Notes under the pieces: model-generated
The model's database searches: none
What the model saw: only the letters and a program-made list of their open reading frames with translations
What the model was told of the DNA's origin: nothing
Source: RGIG7213 sp045544195
Lineage (GTDB): Bacteria; Bacillota; Clostridia; Oscillospirales; CAG-272
NCBI GenBank assembly: GCA_045544195.1
Contig: JAZPYO010000008.1
Coordinates: 1-64,000 of the forward strand
Reading direction: 5' to 3'
DNA: 64,000 nucleotides
Position numbers and translations under genes: made by a program
Shown here: one piece after another, positions 8,466 to 17,621 of the stretch
Layout: every line of letters starts with the position of its first letter
Numbering within the stretch: position 1 is the first letter of the stretch

Positions 8466-9176
8466 TTATTTTTTTGATTCTTTACACGCATTTATGAACG
8501 CATCGAATAACGCTCTTGACGGGCCTGAGATTTCCGCCGTATATTCAGGATGCCATTGGACAGCAATGAAAAACGGGTGGCTTTTGTCTTCTATTGCCTC
8601 TATTATTCCGTCGTCCGACCTTGCAGATACCGAAAAGCCGTCTGCAACAGTCTTTACTGACTGATGGTGAAAGCTGTTCGTCATTATACGCTCTGAGCCT
8701 ATGATCTCGTAAAGGCGTGAATTTTTGTCTATTGTGACACCGTGCGTATCACGTTCGCCGTTTTCCTTTTGCCTGTGGGCAATATCCGACGGTATCTGGG
8801 CAGGTATATCCTGATATAAAGAGCCGCCGAGAGCTACATTGCATATCTGCATACCTCTGCATATTGCAAATATCGGCTTTTTCGTTTGCAGGATCATCGG
8901 CAGGGCAAGACATTCGGAAGCGTCACGCTCAGGATCGATGCTGACAGAATCGTTCAGCTTTTCCTCGCCGTACAGAGCTGGGTCAACATCGATTCCGCCT
9001 GCAAACATAAATCCGTCGGCAAGGTCGATGAAATACCGAATATTTTCCTCAGGCTGACCTGTGAAAACGAGAACGGGCACGCACCCGAGCTCTACAAGAG
9101 CCTTATAATAATGACATCGTAAATACGCCCCGCCGTTATCGTTTGAGCCGAATATGGCTATGATCGGTTTTTTCAT
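8466..9176 (-). CDS. Class I glutamine amidotransferase-like hydrolase (peptidase C26)
   Basis: A 236-residue protein of the gamma-glutamyl hydrolase/PuuD type. The nucleophile elbow is FAICRGMQICN (Cys in CRG) and the catalytic His-Glu pair is in VQWHPEY. Family members hydrolyse gamma-glutamyl bonds, as in gamma-glutamyl-GABA. It is the last gene of the six-gene murD operon, with aminopeptidases upstream, which suggests peptide or gamma-glutamyl compound turnover (inference). It is not the missing amidotransferase subunit of GMP synthetase by motif, as it carries the C26-type sequence, but that cannot be excluded from sequence alone. Confidence 0.85.
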   Translation of the reverse strand: MKKPIIAIFGSNDNGGAYLRCHYYKALVELGCVPVLVFTGQPEENIRYFIDLADGFMFAGGIDVDPALYGEEKLNDSVSIDPERDASECLALPMILQTKKPIFAICRGMQICNVALGGSLYQDIPAQIPSDIAHRQKENGERDTHGVTIDKNSRLYEIIGSERIMTNSFHHQSVKTVADGFSVSARSDDGIIEAIEDKSHPFFIAVQWHPEYTAEISGPSRALFDAFINACKESKK

Positions 9177-9189
9177 TTTTTATCCTTCC

Positions 9190-10443
9190 TCAATCATTGC
9201 TGAGTATGTAATTTGCCGCTGTGATAATGCCGTATTTTCCCGATTCATATGTAAGACCGCCCTGGAAAAATGCAGTGAACGGCGGCTTTATCGGAGCATC
9301 TGCCGAAAGCTCTATCGATGCGCCCGAGGTGAACGTGCCTGCCGCCATTATTACCTGGTCTGTATATCCCGGCATATCCCACGGCTCAGGCGTTACGTAC
9401 GCATCAACAGGCGAGCCTGCCTGAATTCCTCTGCAAAACGCGCATAACGGCTCTTTTTCACGGAATTGGATGGTCTGGATTATATCGTATCTTTCCTCGT
9501 CGTATTTGGGGCTTACATCGTATCCGAGCCTTTCAAATACGTATGACGCCAACGCGGCGGTTTTAAGCGATGCGGCAACGGTGTGCGGCGCGTAAAACAG
9601 ACCCTTATACATGCTCTTGCTCTGACCGAGGCTTGCTCCGCATTCAAGACCGACACCGGGGCAGGTAAATCTGTACGAGCAAAGCTCGACCGCTTTTGCA
9701 GTGCCTGCAATATATCCGCCGCTTTCAGCCATACCGCCGCCGGGGTTTTTTATAAGAGAGCCGACTATTATATCCGCTCCGTATGCGGTCGGCTCATATT
9801 CCTGAACAAATTCTCCGTAGCAGTTATCGACCGTGACGAAGGCGTCGCTCTCTGCTTGTCTTACAGCGCTTACAGCTTGTCCTATCTCCTCGCACGAGAG
9901 TGTTTTTCTGTTCATATAGCCCTTTGAACGCTGGATGAAAACCATTTTTACCCTTGAGCCGTATTGCTCAAGAGCGGCTTTTACGCCTTCAAGGTCAATG
10001 CTGCCGTTCTTCATATCTATCTGCTTGTATTCAACGCCGAAATCGGCAAGCGAGCCTGAGCCGTCCTTTCCGTTTATTCCGATGACCTCATCAAGAGTAT
10101 CGTAGGGCTTTCCCGTTACGGAAAGCATAATGTCACCGGGACGTAAAATGCCGAAAAGGGCGATGGTCAATGCGTGTGTTCCGCTTACGATATTGTGGCG
10201 GACAAATGCCTTTTCCGCCTTGAAAACATCTGCCCATATCTCATCAAGAGTATCTCTGCCCTTGTCGCCGTAGCCGTAGCCGCTCGTGGAGGAAAAGCAG
10301 GACTCGTCAACTCTGAATCTTGCAAAGCTGTCCATTATCTTTTCGGTGTTTTTATATGCAATACTGTCGAATTTTTTGAATCTTTCCTCAAGAGCCTTTT
10401 CAGCCTGCACAACAAGTGCGTTTATCCGTTCGTTTTTTACCAT
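9190..10443 (-). CDS. PLP-dependent lyase of the methionine gamma-lyase/aluminium resistance family
   Basis: A 417-residue PLP enzyme of the Cys/Met-metabolism superfamily branch often labelled aluminium resistance protein or YnbB. The cofactor-binding lysine is in GSLIKNPGGGMAESGGY, and the N-terminal STSGYGYGDKGRDTLDEIW and RHNIVSGTHA segments are hallmarks of this branch. The true reaction in bacteria is not established; C-S bond cleavage is the family inference. It lies between a third M42 peptidase and the C26 hydrolase on the same strand, with 13-14 bp gaps. Confidence 0.85.
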   Translation of the reverse strand: MVKNERINALVVQAEKALEERFKKFDSIAYKNTEKIMDSFARFRVDESCFSSTSGYGYGDKGRDTLDEIWADVFKAEKAFVRHNIVSGTHALTIALFGILRPGDIMLSVTGKPYDTLDEVIGINGKDGSGSLADFGVEYKQIDMKNGSIDLEGVKAALEQYGSRVKMVFIQRSKGYMNRKTLSCEEIGQAVSAVRQAESDAFVTVDNCYGEFVQEYEPTAYGADIIVGSLIKNPGGGMAESGGYIAGTAKAVELCSYRFTCPGVGLECGASLGQSKSMYKGLFYAPHTVAASLKTAALASYVFERLGYDVSPKYDEERYDIIQTIQFREKEPLCAFCRGIQAGSPVDAYVTPEPWDMPGYTDQVIMAAGTFTSGASIELSADAPIKPPFTAFFQGGLTYESGKYGIITAANYILSND

Positions 10444-10457
10444 TTCATTTTCTCCTG

Positions 10458-11453
10458 TCAGATCCTTATATCACACGCCAATACGCCGAGCCTTATGCAT
10501 TCTTCAATATCCTTCATATCGACCGTTTCGTTCTGTGTGTGGATATAACGCGTCGGTATTGATATACAGCCGACTTTTGCGCCGCCCGCTTCCGTTTGCA
10601 TAACGGCGGTATCTGTACCGCCTGCGCGGAGTATTTCGTGCTGATATTTTATTTTGTTATCCTTTGCAAGCTCGGTAAGATATGAAACGAGCTTTATGTC
10701 GCACAAAACGGAGCTGTCCTTTATCTTTATCGCCGCGCCGCCGCCGAGCTTTACCGCCATAGGCTTACAGCCGGGAATATCGCCGATGTCGGTTACGTCA
10801 AAGGCTATTCCGTAGTGCGGGTCAATATTGTACGTTGCCGCCTTTGCGCCTCTCAGTCCGACCTCCTCCATTGAGGAAAATACGAAATAAACGTCATTTT
10901 TCGCATCCTTCAGCCTTTTTGCTATTTCCGCCTGAACGGCGCAGCCTGCGCGGTTGTCAAACGGACGGCCGCAGTATCTTGTTCCGTACAGCTTCGTCAT
11001 ATGAGGCACGACGGTGAACATATCGCCGAGAGATACACGTCTTTCAGCCTCCTTTTTGCTCTTTGCTCCGATGTCGATAAAGAATTTGTCCGCTTTAAGC
11101 TCGCTTGCCTTAGTGCCTTCCTCGTACGCCAGCACACCCTTTACGCCCTTTGATGATACTACCGAGCAGTATGAATAGGCGATAAAGTCAATACCGCCGA
11201 CGGGCGCTATGCGGATAAGTCCGTCATCCTGAATGAACATTGATATAAAACCGATCTCGTCAGCGTGAGCGCAAAGCATAACTCGCTTGGCATCGGGATA
11301 TTTCGATCTTTTAAGGCAGATCAGATTGCCGAGTGCATCGTATGATATTTCGTCCACATACGGAGAAATTTCGTTTTCAATCAGCTTTGTCACGCGGCTC
11401 TCGTCCGAGGTGACACCGCCCGTCATCATTATTTTTTTAAGAAAATCAACCAT
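10458..11453 (-). CDS. M42-family metalloaminopeptidase (paralogue 1)
   Basis: A 331-residue aminopeptidase of the family that forms large TET-like cages and trims peptides in the cytoplasm. Metal and catalytic residues are visible: His63 and Asp65 in CAHADE, Asp166 in PFDNRAG, Glu196-Glu197 in SSMEEVG, Asp219 in AFDVTD and a C-terminal His in RYIHTQNE. It is one of three tandem paralogues on this strand that differ clearly from one another, so this is an old expansion rather than a recent duplication. Substrate preference is unknown. Confidence 0.92.
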   Translation of the reverse strand: MVDFLKKIMMTGGVTSDESRVTKLIENEISPYVDEISYDALGNLICLKRSKYPDAKRVMLCAHADEIGFISMFIQDDGLIRIAPVGGIDFIAYSYCSVVSSKGVKGVLAYEEGTKASELKADKFFIDIGAKSKKEAERRVSLGDMFTVVPHMTKLYGTRYCGRPFDNRAGCAVQAEIAKRLKDAKNDVYFVFSSMEEVGLRGAKAATYNIDPHYGIAFDVTDIGDIPGCKPMAVKLGGGAAIKIKDSSVLCDIKLVSYLTELAKDNKIKYQHEILRAGGTDTAVMQTEAGGAKVGCISIPTRYIHTQNETVDMKDIEECIRLGVLACDIRI

Positions 11454-11465
11454 TTCAAAGCTCCT

Positions 11466-12509
11466 TTATATATCGTTCAACCCTACCGCATAAGCAAAAT
11501 CAACTGCGGAATAATAATCGTCCATATGGATAACACAGCAGGCTGTGTGTATATATCTTGACGGTATTGAAAGCGTTGCGCACCGCACCCCGCCTACTGA
11601 TTTGTGTATGTGTCCTGCATCGTTTCCGCCCGAAACGAGCGTTTTTATCTGGTATTTAAGACCGTTTTTCTTTGCCAGATCCATCATAGCCTGTATGACC
11701 TGCTTGCGATATACGGTAGAATGGTCCATAAGAGAAAGGCTGACACCCTCTGACAGATGCGATACCTGCTTGTGCGGCGGAACGTCAGGCACGTCAGCGA
11801 CGGCAGTACATTCGAGTATCAGGGCAAAATCGGGCTTTATACGCTCGCTTGCGGTCATAGCGCCGCTTCTGCCTACCTCCTCACGCACGGTAAATGCAAA
11901 ATACAGAGTGTTTTCTGGTATAATTCCGTTTTCCCTTATGCGTTTTATAACGTCGCACATAACACAGCAGCCTGCCCTGTCGTCAAGCGCCTTTGCCTTT
12001 ATATATCCGTTTCCGAATTCTATAAACTCCGAGTCAAACGTTCCGTATGATCCGACGGGCAGATATTCAAGCGCCTGCTGCTTGCTGTCAGCGCCGATAT
12101 TTATGTGCAGAGCCTCAAGCGGAATGTATTCCCCTCTTTCCTTTGCGCTCTGGCTGTGTATCGCCTTTGAGTCTATGACGCCCTTTATCTTCTCGCCGTT
12201 TTTGCCAAGAAACGTAACTCTCCTTGCGCATAACGCTCCAAGGTCGATGCCGCCTACGGTGTGAAAGTACAGACAGCCGAATTCATCTGCCGTCCGTATC
12301 ATAAAGCCCACCTCGTCAGTATGGGCGCATATCATAACACGCTTGTCTGTTCTGCCGTTTATCTTGATTATCAGGTTGCCGAGCGCATCCGTTATCATCT
12401 CGTCTGCGTACGCGCCGACCTGCTCCCTTATTAGCTGTACGACCTCATATTCGCATCCCGACGGACCGAATGCACAGCACAATTTTTCCAAAAGCTGCTT
12501 ACTGTCCAT
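11466..12509 (-). CDS. M42-family metalloaminopeptidase (paralogue 2)
   Basis: A 347-residue M42 peptidase. His63 in CAHTDE, an aspartate pair in ALDDRAG (175-176), Glu209-Glu210 in VREEVG and a late His in RYIHTACC are present. The usual metal Asp of the fourth motif is Glu232 (ILECTA), a substitution typical of some subgroups with different specificity. Its first base abuts the stop of paralogue 3, so the three are surely cotranscribed. It may form mixed cages with its neighbours, which is inference. Confidence 0.92.
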   Translation of the reverse strand: MDSKQLLEKLCCAFGPSGCEYEVVQLIREQVGAYADEMITDALGNLIIKINGRTDKRVMICAHTDEVGFMIRTADEFGCLYFHTVGGIDLGALCARRVTFLGKNGEKIKGVIDSKAIHSQSAKERGEYIPLEALHINIGADSKQQALEYLPVGSYGTFDSEFIEFGNGYIKAKALDDRAGCCVMCDVIKRIRENGIIPENTLYFAFTVREEVGRSGAMTASERIKPDFALILECTAVADVPDVPPHKQVSHLSEGVSLSLMDHSTVYRKQVIQAMMDLAKKNGLKYQIKTLVSGGNDAGHIHKSVGGVRCATLSIPSRYIHTACCVIHMDDYYSAVDFAYAVGLNDI

Positions 12510-13532
12510 TTATTTCACCAATACGTCTTTTATAAAGCCTGCTGTAAGGCGGGCGGTATATTCAACGTCCTTTACATCAATTATCTCCGAATACGTGTGC
12601 ATATTCAGCAGAGGAATGCTCATAAGCACCGTGGGAATGCCGATGCTTACTGTCGGTATATCGTTTGCATTCGTTCCCGTATTTGCTCCGTCACAGGCAA
12701 GACTGTAAGGAATATCACAGCCTTCGGCATACGATATAAGACTGTCAACTGTATTCTTTTCGAGAATTGCCGAAACGGATATTTCAGGGCCGTGACCCAT
12801 AGACGATGAGGAATAGACCGTGTTTTTCTCCTCAGGTATTTCAGCGCCCGTAACGTCAAGCACTATGGCATAGTCCGGGGCGAAATTATACGCGCCGACA
12901 ACGGAGCTTTTTCCTATCTCCTCGCGTGAGGAAAGCATAACGGCAAGCTCGAGGTCGCACCCGTCAAGCATTTCCGCAGCCAAAAGTGCGCACACAACGC
13001 ATATTTTATCGTCAAAGCCCTTTCCGCAAAGACGGCCGTTTTTAAGCTCCGTCATACTGTATCTGAACGATACGGCGCAGCCTATGCGAACGCCAAGACT
13101 TTCAAGATCGTCCTTGCTGTAGCCCGTATCAATATACAGTTCGTGTATCTGCGGCGGTTTTTTTTCGGTCTTTAAATGCGGTGGAGTTGAGCATATTACG
13201 CCGTATATCTCTTTGTCCGCATGCACTGTCACCTCACACGGCTGAAGTATCTTGCAGTCTATCCCGCCGACATTTATGACACGCAAAAATCCATTATCGG
13301 TAATATCGGATACGAGAAATCCGACCTCGTCCATATGGGCGTCTATCAGTATTCTTTTTGCGTTTTTGCTTTTTGCGTGCCTTATGAGAATGATGTTTCC
13401 CGCTCTGTCGCATACAAGCTCGTCAAAAAAGCGTTCCTTTATTTCATTTATCACATCAAGAGCGTTTTCCTCACTGCCCGAAACTGTGACAGGGCGCGTA
13501 AGACGCTCGCAAAGGCTTTTTACGTTTATCAT
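12510..13532 (-). CDS. M42-family metalloaminopeptidase (paralogue 3)
   Basis: A 340-residue M42 peptidase directly downstream of murD (7 bp gap). His66 lies in DAHMDEVG, the bridging Asp in GFDDK (the common DDR reads DDK here), the catalytic Glu pair in SREEIG, an Asp in VLDVTG and the final His in NMHTYSE. All metal ligands are therefore kept. It is the most divergent of the three copies around the DDR motif, which could mark a different substrate range. Confidence 0.91.
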   Translation of the reverse strand: MINVKSLCERLTRPVTVSGSEENALDVINEIKERFFDELVCDRAGNIILIRHAKSKNAKRILIDAHMDEVGFLVSDITDNGFLRVINVGGIDCKILQPCEVTVHADKEIYGVICSTPPHLKTEKKPPQIHELYIDTGYSKDDLESLGVRIGCAVSFRYSMTELKNGRLCGKGFDDKICVVCALLAAEMLDGCDLELAVMLSSREEIGKSSVVGAYNFAPDYAIVLDVTGAEIPEEKNTVYSSSSMGHGPEISVSAILEKNTVDSLISYAEGCDIPYSLACDGANTGTNANDIPTVSIGIPTVLMSIPLLNMHTYSEIIDVKDVEYTARLTAGFIKDVLVK

Positions 13533-13539
13533 TCTGACC

Positions 13540-14922
13540 TCATTTAAAATCGTTTACTATCTTTTTGAAGGTGTTTCCTCTGTGCTCAAAGTTGTCAAAT
13601 GCATCAAAGCTGGCGGCGGCAGGGGAAAGAAGCACGGTATTGCCGTCCTTTGCAATGCTTCTGCATTTTTCTACTGCCGATGCAAATACGCTTTCACGGT
13701 ATATCTTTATCTTATCAGGCGTATATTCCGGGTGAGATACTATCGCAGAATATATTTTTTCGGCGTTTGCGCCTGTCAGCACAACTGCCTCAGATTTGTC
13801 AAATAACGGCTTTACAAGCGGCTCGTAGGGGATATTCTTGTCATAGCCGCCGAGTATCACTATCACTCCCTTATCAAAGCAGGAAAGCGCCGCCATCGTT
13901 CTTGTGGGGCTTGAATCTATTGAGGAATTGTAGTATTTTACCCCGTCAAGCTGACGGACAAATTCGCACCTGTGGGCAACTCCGCCGAATGTCCTTGCAA
14001 CCTTTCTTATGCTTTCGTCCGATACGAGTCCCGATAATACGCCGATCGCCGCCATATAGTTTTCGGCGTTGTGGCGTCCGGGGATCATAATTTCGCAGAG
14101 CCTTACGATGCTTCTTTCGGAATTTTCATCGTACTGTGTTATACAGCCGTCCTTTATATATATTCCGCATGGCGAGGACGGCTTTTCGCCCGACGAAAAA
14201 TAAACTGTTTTTCCGTTGCCGATCATATTTGCGGTTAACGGACATACGGCATTCGTCACAAGCAGACCTGTACTGTCCTGATGTATGAAAATGTTCTTTT
14301 TTGCGTTGGTGTATTCGTCCATATCGGTGTGCCAGTTCAGGTGGTTCGGCGAGACGTTCGTCACAACGCAGCGCTGAGGCGAGCGTGTCATAGTCTGAAG
14401 CTGGAAGGATGACAGCTCGATCACGGCGTAATCGTCCTTTGTCATTTCTTCAACACGGGGCAAAAGCGGAGCGCCGATGTTTCCGCCGAGGAAAACACGC
14501 TTTCCGTCCGCTTTGAGTATCTCCGATACGAGCGTCGTTGTGGTCGTCTTTCCGTCGCTTCCCGTGATCGCTATCATATTGCACGGGCAAAGCTCAAAGA
14601 AAAGCTCCATTTCCGATGTGAGATAAGCGCCGCTTGAAACGGCTTTTGCTATATGCTCCTCAGTATGACGGATACCGGGCGAGCGGAATATTATTTCTCC
14701 GTTTAAAGATGACAGATATTCATCTCCGCATATTACCCTGACTCCCTTTTTTTCAAGCTCATCGTACTTTTCCTTTGCCTTGTCATACGGCTTTTTGTCA
14801 CGCGCCGTGACAAATGCCCCCGCAGAAAGCAAAAAGTCAATAAGCGGCATATTGCTGACGCCGAGACCGATAACGTCGATGCGCTTGCCCTTGACGGCAT
14901 TTTTATATTCACTTACTGTCAT
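13540..14922 (-). CDS. murD: UDP-N-acetylmuramoyl-L-alanine:D-glutamate ligase
   Basis: A 460-residue Mur ligase that adds D-glutamate to UDP-MurNAc-L-Ala in peptidoglycan precursor synthesis, cytoplasmic. The N-terminal Rossmann-like UDP-binding domain (VIGLGVSNMPLIDFL) is followed by the ATP-binding loop GSDGKTTTT (about 119-127), the central NVSPNHLNWH, the conserved AHRCEF and the C-terminal ligase domain with ILGGYDKN. It heads a minus-strand operon from its own promoter. Unusually it is not in a dcw cluster but precedes three aminopeptidases. Confidence 0.95.
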   Translation of the reverse strand: MTVSEYKNAVKGKRIDVIGLGVSNMPLIDFLLSAGAFVTARDKKPYDKAKEKYDELEKKGVRVICGDEYLSSLNGEIIFRSPGIRHTEEHIAKAVSSGAYLTSEMELFFELCPCNMIAITGSDGKTTTTTLVSEILKADGKRVFLGGNIGAPLLPRVEEMTKDDYAVIELSSFQLQTMTRSPQRCVVTNVSPNHLNWHTDMDEYTNAKKNIFIHQDSTGLLVTNAVCPLTANMIGNGKTVYFSSGEKPSSPCGIYIKDGCITQYDENSERSIVRLCEIMIPGRHNAENYMAAIGVLSGLVSDESIRKVARTFGGVAHRCEFVRQLDGVKYYNSSIDSSPTRTMAALSCFDKGVIVILGGYDKNIPYEPLVKPLFDKSEAVVLTGANAEKIYSAIVSHPEYTPDKIKIYRESVFASAVEKCRSIAKDGNTVLLSPAAASFDAFDNFEHRGNTFKKIVNDFK

Positions 14923-14963
14923 TGTAGATTCTCCGTTCTTACGTCTGTGACATTATATTTTTT

Positions 14964-14992
14964 ATTATACTACACTTGGTGATAATATTCAA
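14964..14992 (-). promoter_or_regulatory. Promoter of the murD operon
   Basis: On the minus strand TTGAAT (14987-14992) and TATAAT (14964-14969) are 17 bp apart, and transcription would begin about 35 bases before the murD start. Confidence 0.7.
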
Positions 14993-15056
14993 GGGGCGAA
15001 AACAAAAATAACGCGTTATACATCGGGAAAAAAATTATATTTTTTCGTTTTTGGTA

Positions 15057-15085
15057 TTGAAAACATCCTTGTGAAATGATATAAT
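15057..15085 (+). promoter_or_regulatory. Promoter of the aminotransferase-trpS unit
   Basis: TTGAAA (15057-15062) and TATAAT (15080-15085) with a 17-bp spacer and an extended TGa element. The -10 box overlaps an upstream in-frame ATG at 15084, which therefore cannot be the translation start. Confidence 0.75.
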
Positions 15086-15122
15086 GGGTAAAATCGTATT
15101 TGACGAAAGGAATATTCCAAAA

Positions 15123-16313
15123 ATGCAGATAACAGTTTCCAACAGAGCTTCAACGCTGAAGCCCTCAGCTATAAGAGAGATATTCAAGTCCCTTACAGAT
15201 CCGTCCGTTATATCATTTGCCGCGGGCAATCCGTCGCCTGAGAGCTTTCCTGTTGCGGATATGCAGCGCTTTGCAAACGATATATTTGAAAATGAAGCAA
15301 ATACCGCGCTTCAGTACAGTATAACAGAGGGATATATCCCCTTGAGATCAGCCATTCTTGAAAGACAGAAAAGAAAGTTCAACATCGGTAAGGAGCATGA
15401 CACCGTTCTCGTTATGACAGGCGGTCAGCAGGGTATTGAGCATACATGCAAGATGCTGTGCAACGAGGGCGACACGGTCATTTGCGAGGAGCCTACGTTT
15501 ATCGGCGCGCTGAATGCGTTCCGTTCATACGGCTGCCGCCTTGCAGGCGTTCCCATGGACGATGACGGAATAAACATAGAAAAGCTGGAGCAGGCTTGCA
15601 AGGATAATCCCAACGCAAAGATAATATACCTCATACCCACGTTCCAGAACCCCACAGGCAAGACGATGAGCCTTGAAAAGCGTATAGCGTGCCTTGAGAT
15701 CGCGAAAAAATACGGTCTTTTCATCCTTGAGGACAACCCCTACGGAGAGCTTCGTTTTTCAGGTGAGGACGTTCCCACTATAAAGAGTATGGACACAGAG
15801 GGCAGAGTTATATACTGCAGCTCGTTTTCAAAGATACTGTCCGCAGGTATGCGTGTAGGCTTTTTGCTTCTGCATGAGGAGATAGCGGGCAAAATAGCGA
15901 TATTGAAGCAGATATCCGATGTTCACACGAATATCTTCTTCCAGATGATGTGCCATAAATTCCTTACGGAATATGACCTTGATGCCCATATAGAAAAGAT
16001 AAAGAGGCTGTACGGCAGAAAAGCGGGCCTTATGCTCAAGTGCCTTGACGAGTCGATGCCCGAGGGCTTTACGTATACAAGACCCGACGGCGGATTGTTT
16101 ATCTGGGGCGATATGCCGAAAACGGTAGACCCCAAGGCGTTTATAAGGGAGCTTACGGAAAATAAGCTGGCGGTAGTGCCGGGGGCTACGTTTATGTGCG
16201 ACGGCGATGCCGTATGCCACGGCTTCAGAATGAACTATTCAACCCCGTCGGACGAGCAGATAATCAAGGGCGTTGACATTCTTGCGACAGTAGCGAAAAG
16301 GAATTTGAAATAA
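15123..16313 (+). CDS. PLP-dependent class I/II aminotransferase
   Basis: A 396-residue cytoplasmic aminotransferase of the 2-aminoadipate/MocR-like branch. Markers are SFAAGNPSPE near the start, the cofactor contacts in TGGQQGI and FQNPTGKTM, DNPYGELRF, and the Schiff-base lysine in SSFSKILSAGMR. Substrate cannot be read from sequence; aromatic or branched amino acids and 2-aminoadipate are options in this branch. The ATG at 15123 is chosen because the promoter -10 covers the earlier ATG. Its ribosome site AAAGGA is a little far (11 bp). It overlaps trpS by one base. Confidence 0.9.
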   Translation: MQITVSNRASTLKPSAIREIFKSLTDPSVISFAAGNPSPESFPVADMQRFANDIFENEANTALQYSITEGYIPLRSAILERQKRKFNIGKEHDTVLVMTGGQQGIEHTCKMLCNEGDTVICEEPTFIGALNAFRSYGCRLAGVPMDDDGINIEKLEQACKDNPNAKIIYLIPTFQNPTGKTMSLEKRIACLEIAKKYGLFILEDNPYGELRFSGEDVPTIKSMDTEGRVIYCSSFSKILSAGMRVGFLLLHEEIAGKIAILKQISDVHTNIFFQMMCHKFLTEYDLDAHIEKIKRLYGRKAGLMLKCLDESMPEGFTYTRPDGGLFIWGDMPKTVDPKAFIRELTENKLAVVPGATFMCDGDAVCHGFRMNYSTPSDEQIIKGVDILATVAKRNLK

Positions 16314-17314
16314 TGGAAAACACACAGAACAAGAAAAGAATTTTTTCGGGCGTACAGCCCAGCGGCAATCTTACTATCGGAAATTATCTCGGCGCTATCA
16401 AGAATTGGACAACGCTTCAGGACGATTATGAGTGCCTTTACTGCGTAGTCGATCAGCACGCTATAACAGTACGCCAGACCCCTGCCGATCTCCGCAGAAG
16501 AACGTATGAAATAATGGCAATATACATCGCGTGCGGTCTTGATCCCGAAAAGAATATAATGTACGTGCAGAGCCACGTTCCCGCGCACACTCAGCTTGCC
16601 TGGGTGCTTGACTGCTATACGATGTTCGGCGAATTGTCAAGAATGACTCAGTTTAAGGACAAAAGCTCTAAAAATGCCGATAATATAAATGCGGGTCTTT
16701 TCACTTATCCTACGCTTATGGCGTCTGATATTCTGCTTTATCAGGCTGATCTTGTGCCTGTGGGCGAGGACCAGCGTCAGCACATCGAGCTTACGCGTGA
16801 CGTTGCCGCGCGCTTTAACTCGGTATACGGCGATACATTCAAGATACCCGAGCCGTACATAACTAAGGGCGCGAAGATAAACTCCCTTGCGGAGCCTTCA
16901 AAAAAGATGAGCAAATCCGATCCGAATGCCAACGCATACGTATCCCTGCTTGACAAAAAGGACGATATAATAAAAAAATTCCGCAGAGCCGTAACGGACA
17001 GCGATGCTGTCGTATGCAGAGCAGAGGGTAAGGACGGCATAAACAATCTTATGACGGTATACTCCTGCTTTACGGGCAAAACGGACGAGGAGATAGTAAA
17101 GGAATTTGAGGGCAAGGGCTACGGCGATTTCAAGCTGGCTGTAGGCGAATCCTGCGCTGACAGTCTTGCTCCCATACAGGAAGAATTTGAAAGACTTATG
17201 AAGGATAAGGCGTATTTGGAGCAGATATTCAAGACGAATTCCGAAAGGGCTGCATATCTTGCAAGAAAAACGCTCTCTAAGGTCTACCGCAAGGTCGGCT
17301 TTGTTCAGATATGA
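16313..17314 (+). CDS. trpS: Tryptophanyl-tRNA synthetase
   Basis: A 333-residue class I synthetase that charges tRNA-Trp. The HIGH-like motif is in the segment PSGNLTIGNYLGA, the GEDQRQHIELTRD block is typical of TrpRS, and the KMSKS loop reads KKMSKSDPN. Its ATG shares one base with the aminotransferase stop (TAATG), so it depends on coupled translation. Pairing with an aminotransferase is not a standard arrangement. No T-box leader is visible upstream of the unit. Confidence 0.96.
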   Translation: MENTQNKKRIFSGVQPSGNLTIGNYLGAIKNWTTLQDDYECLYCVVDQHAITVRQTPADLRRRTYEIMAIYIACGLDPEKNIMYVQSHVPAHTQLAWVLDCYTMFGELSRMTQFKDKSSKNADNINAGLFTYPTLMASDILLYQADLVPVGEDQRQHIELTRDVAARFNSVYGDTFKIPEPYITKGAKINSLAEPSKKMSKSDPNANAYVSLLDKKDDIIKKFRRAVTDSDAVVCRAEGKDGINNLMTVYSCFTGKTDEEIVKEFEGKGYGDFKLAVGESCADSLAPIQEEFERLMKDKAYLEQIFKTNSERAAYLARKTLSKVYRKVGFVQI

Positions 17315-17320
17315 TAGAAT

Positions 17321-17356
17321 ACGGGGCTGCCGCCGTAAAGACGGCAACTCCGTTTT
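17321..17356. terminator. Bidirectional terminator between trpS and a convergent gene
   Basis: ACGG.G.TGCCG pairs with CGGCA.CTCCGT around a loop and is followed by TTTT on the plus strand. It separates trpS from the minus-strand small-gene cluster that ends at 17362. Confidence 0.65.
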
Positions 17357-17361
17357 CGCTT

Positions 17362-17619
17362 TTAAAATATCCCTATTGCAAACAGCAAGGCAAGCAAAAG
17401 GATAAGATCGTTTTCTCCGTCGCCCGACATAAGCAAAAGGGCAATTCCTATCAAAAGCAGGTCCTCTGTTTCAAGTCTTTTTCCCGTATTACACGCATCA
17501 GATTTTGGCTTGTCGGGCTTATCGGGCGGTCCTTGATGACCGTTTTCATCGCTTCTGTAAAGCGTGCCGCTGTAATTCTTCGGCATCTGCGATCTGTCTG
17601 GAAAGCTACGGCTATACAT
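17362..17619 (-). CDS. Small conserved protein with hydrophobic C-terminus, unknown
   Basis: An 85-residue protein: a polar, proline- and lysine-rich first half and a hydrophobic second half (LLLIGIALLL and LILLLALLFAIGIF separated by an acidic SGDGEND turn), which could form a helical hairpin in the membrane. An AGGAG site lies 7 bp from the ATG. It is the third gene of a three-gene minus-strand cluster. Similar short proteins with two leucine-rich segments occur in many Clostridia, in my recollection beside the same partners. I do not assign a function. Confidence 0.65.
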   Translation of the reverse strand: MYSRSFPDRSQMPKNYSGTLYRSDENGHQGPPDKPDKPKSDACNTGKRLETEDLLLIGIALLLMSGDGENDLILLLALLFAIGIF

Positions 17620-17621
17620 TC

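Noticed and set aside
8466..9176. The class I amidotransferase as the missing glutaminase of the split GMP synthetase
   Set aside because: Its motifs and length fit the C26 gamma-glutamyl hydrolase type and it lies in an unrelated operon 20 kb away.
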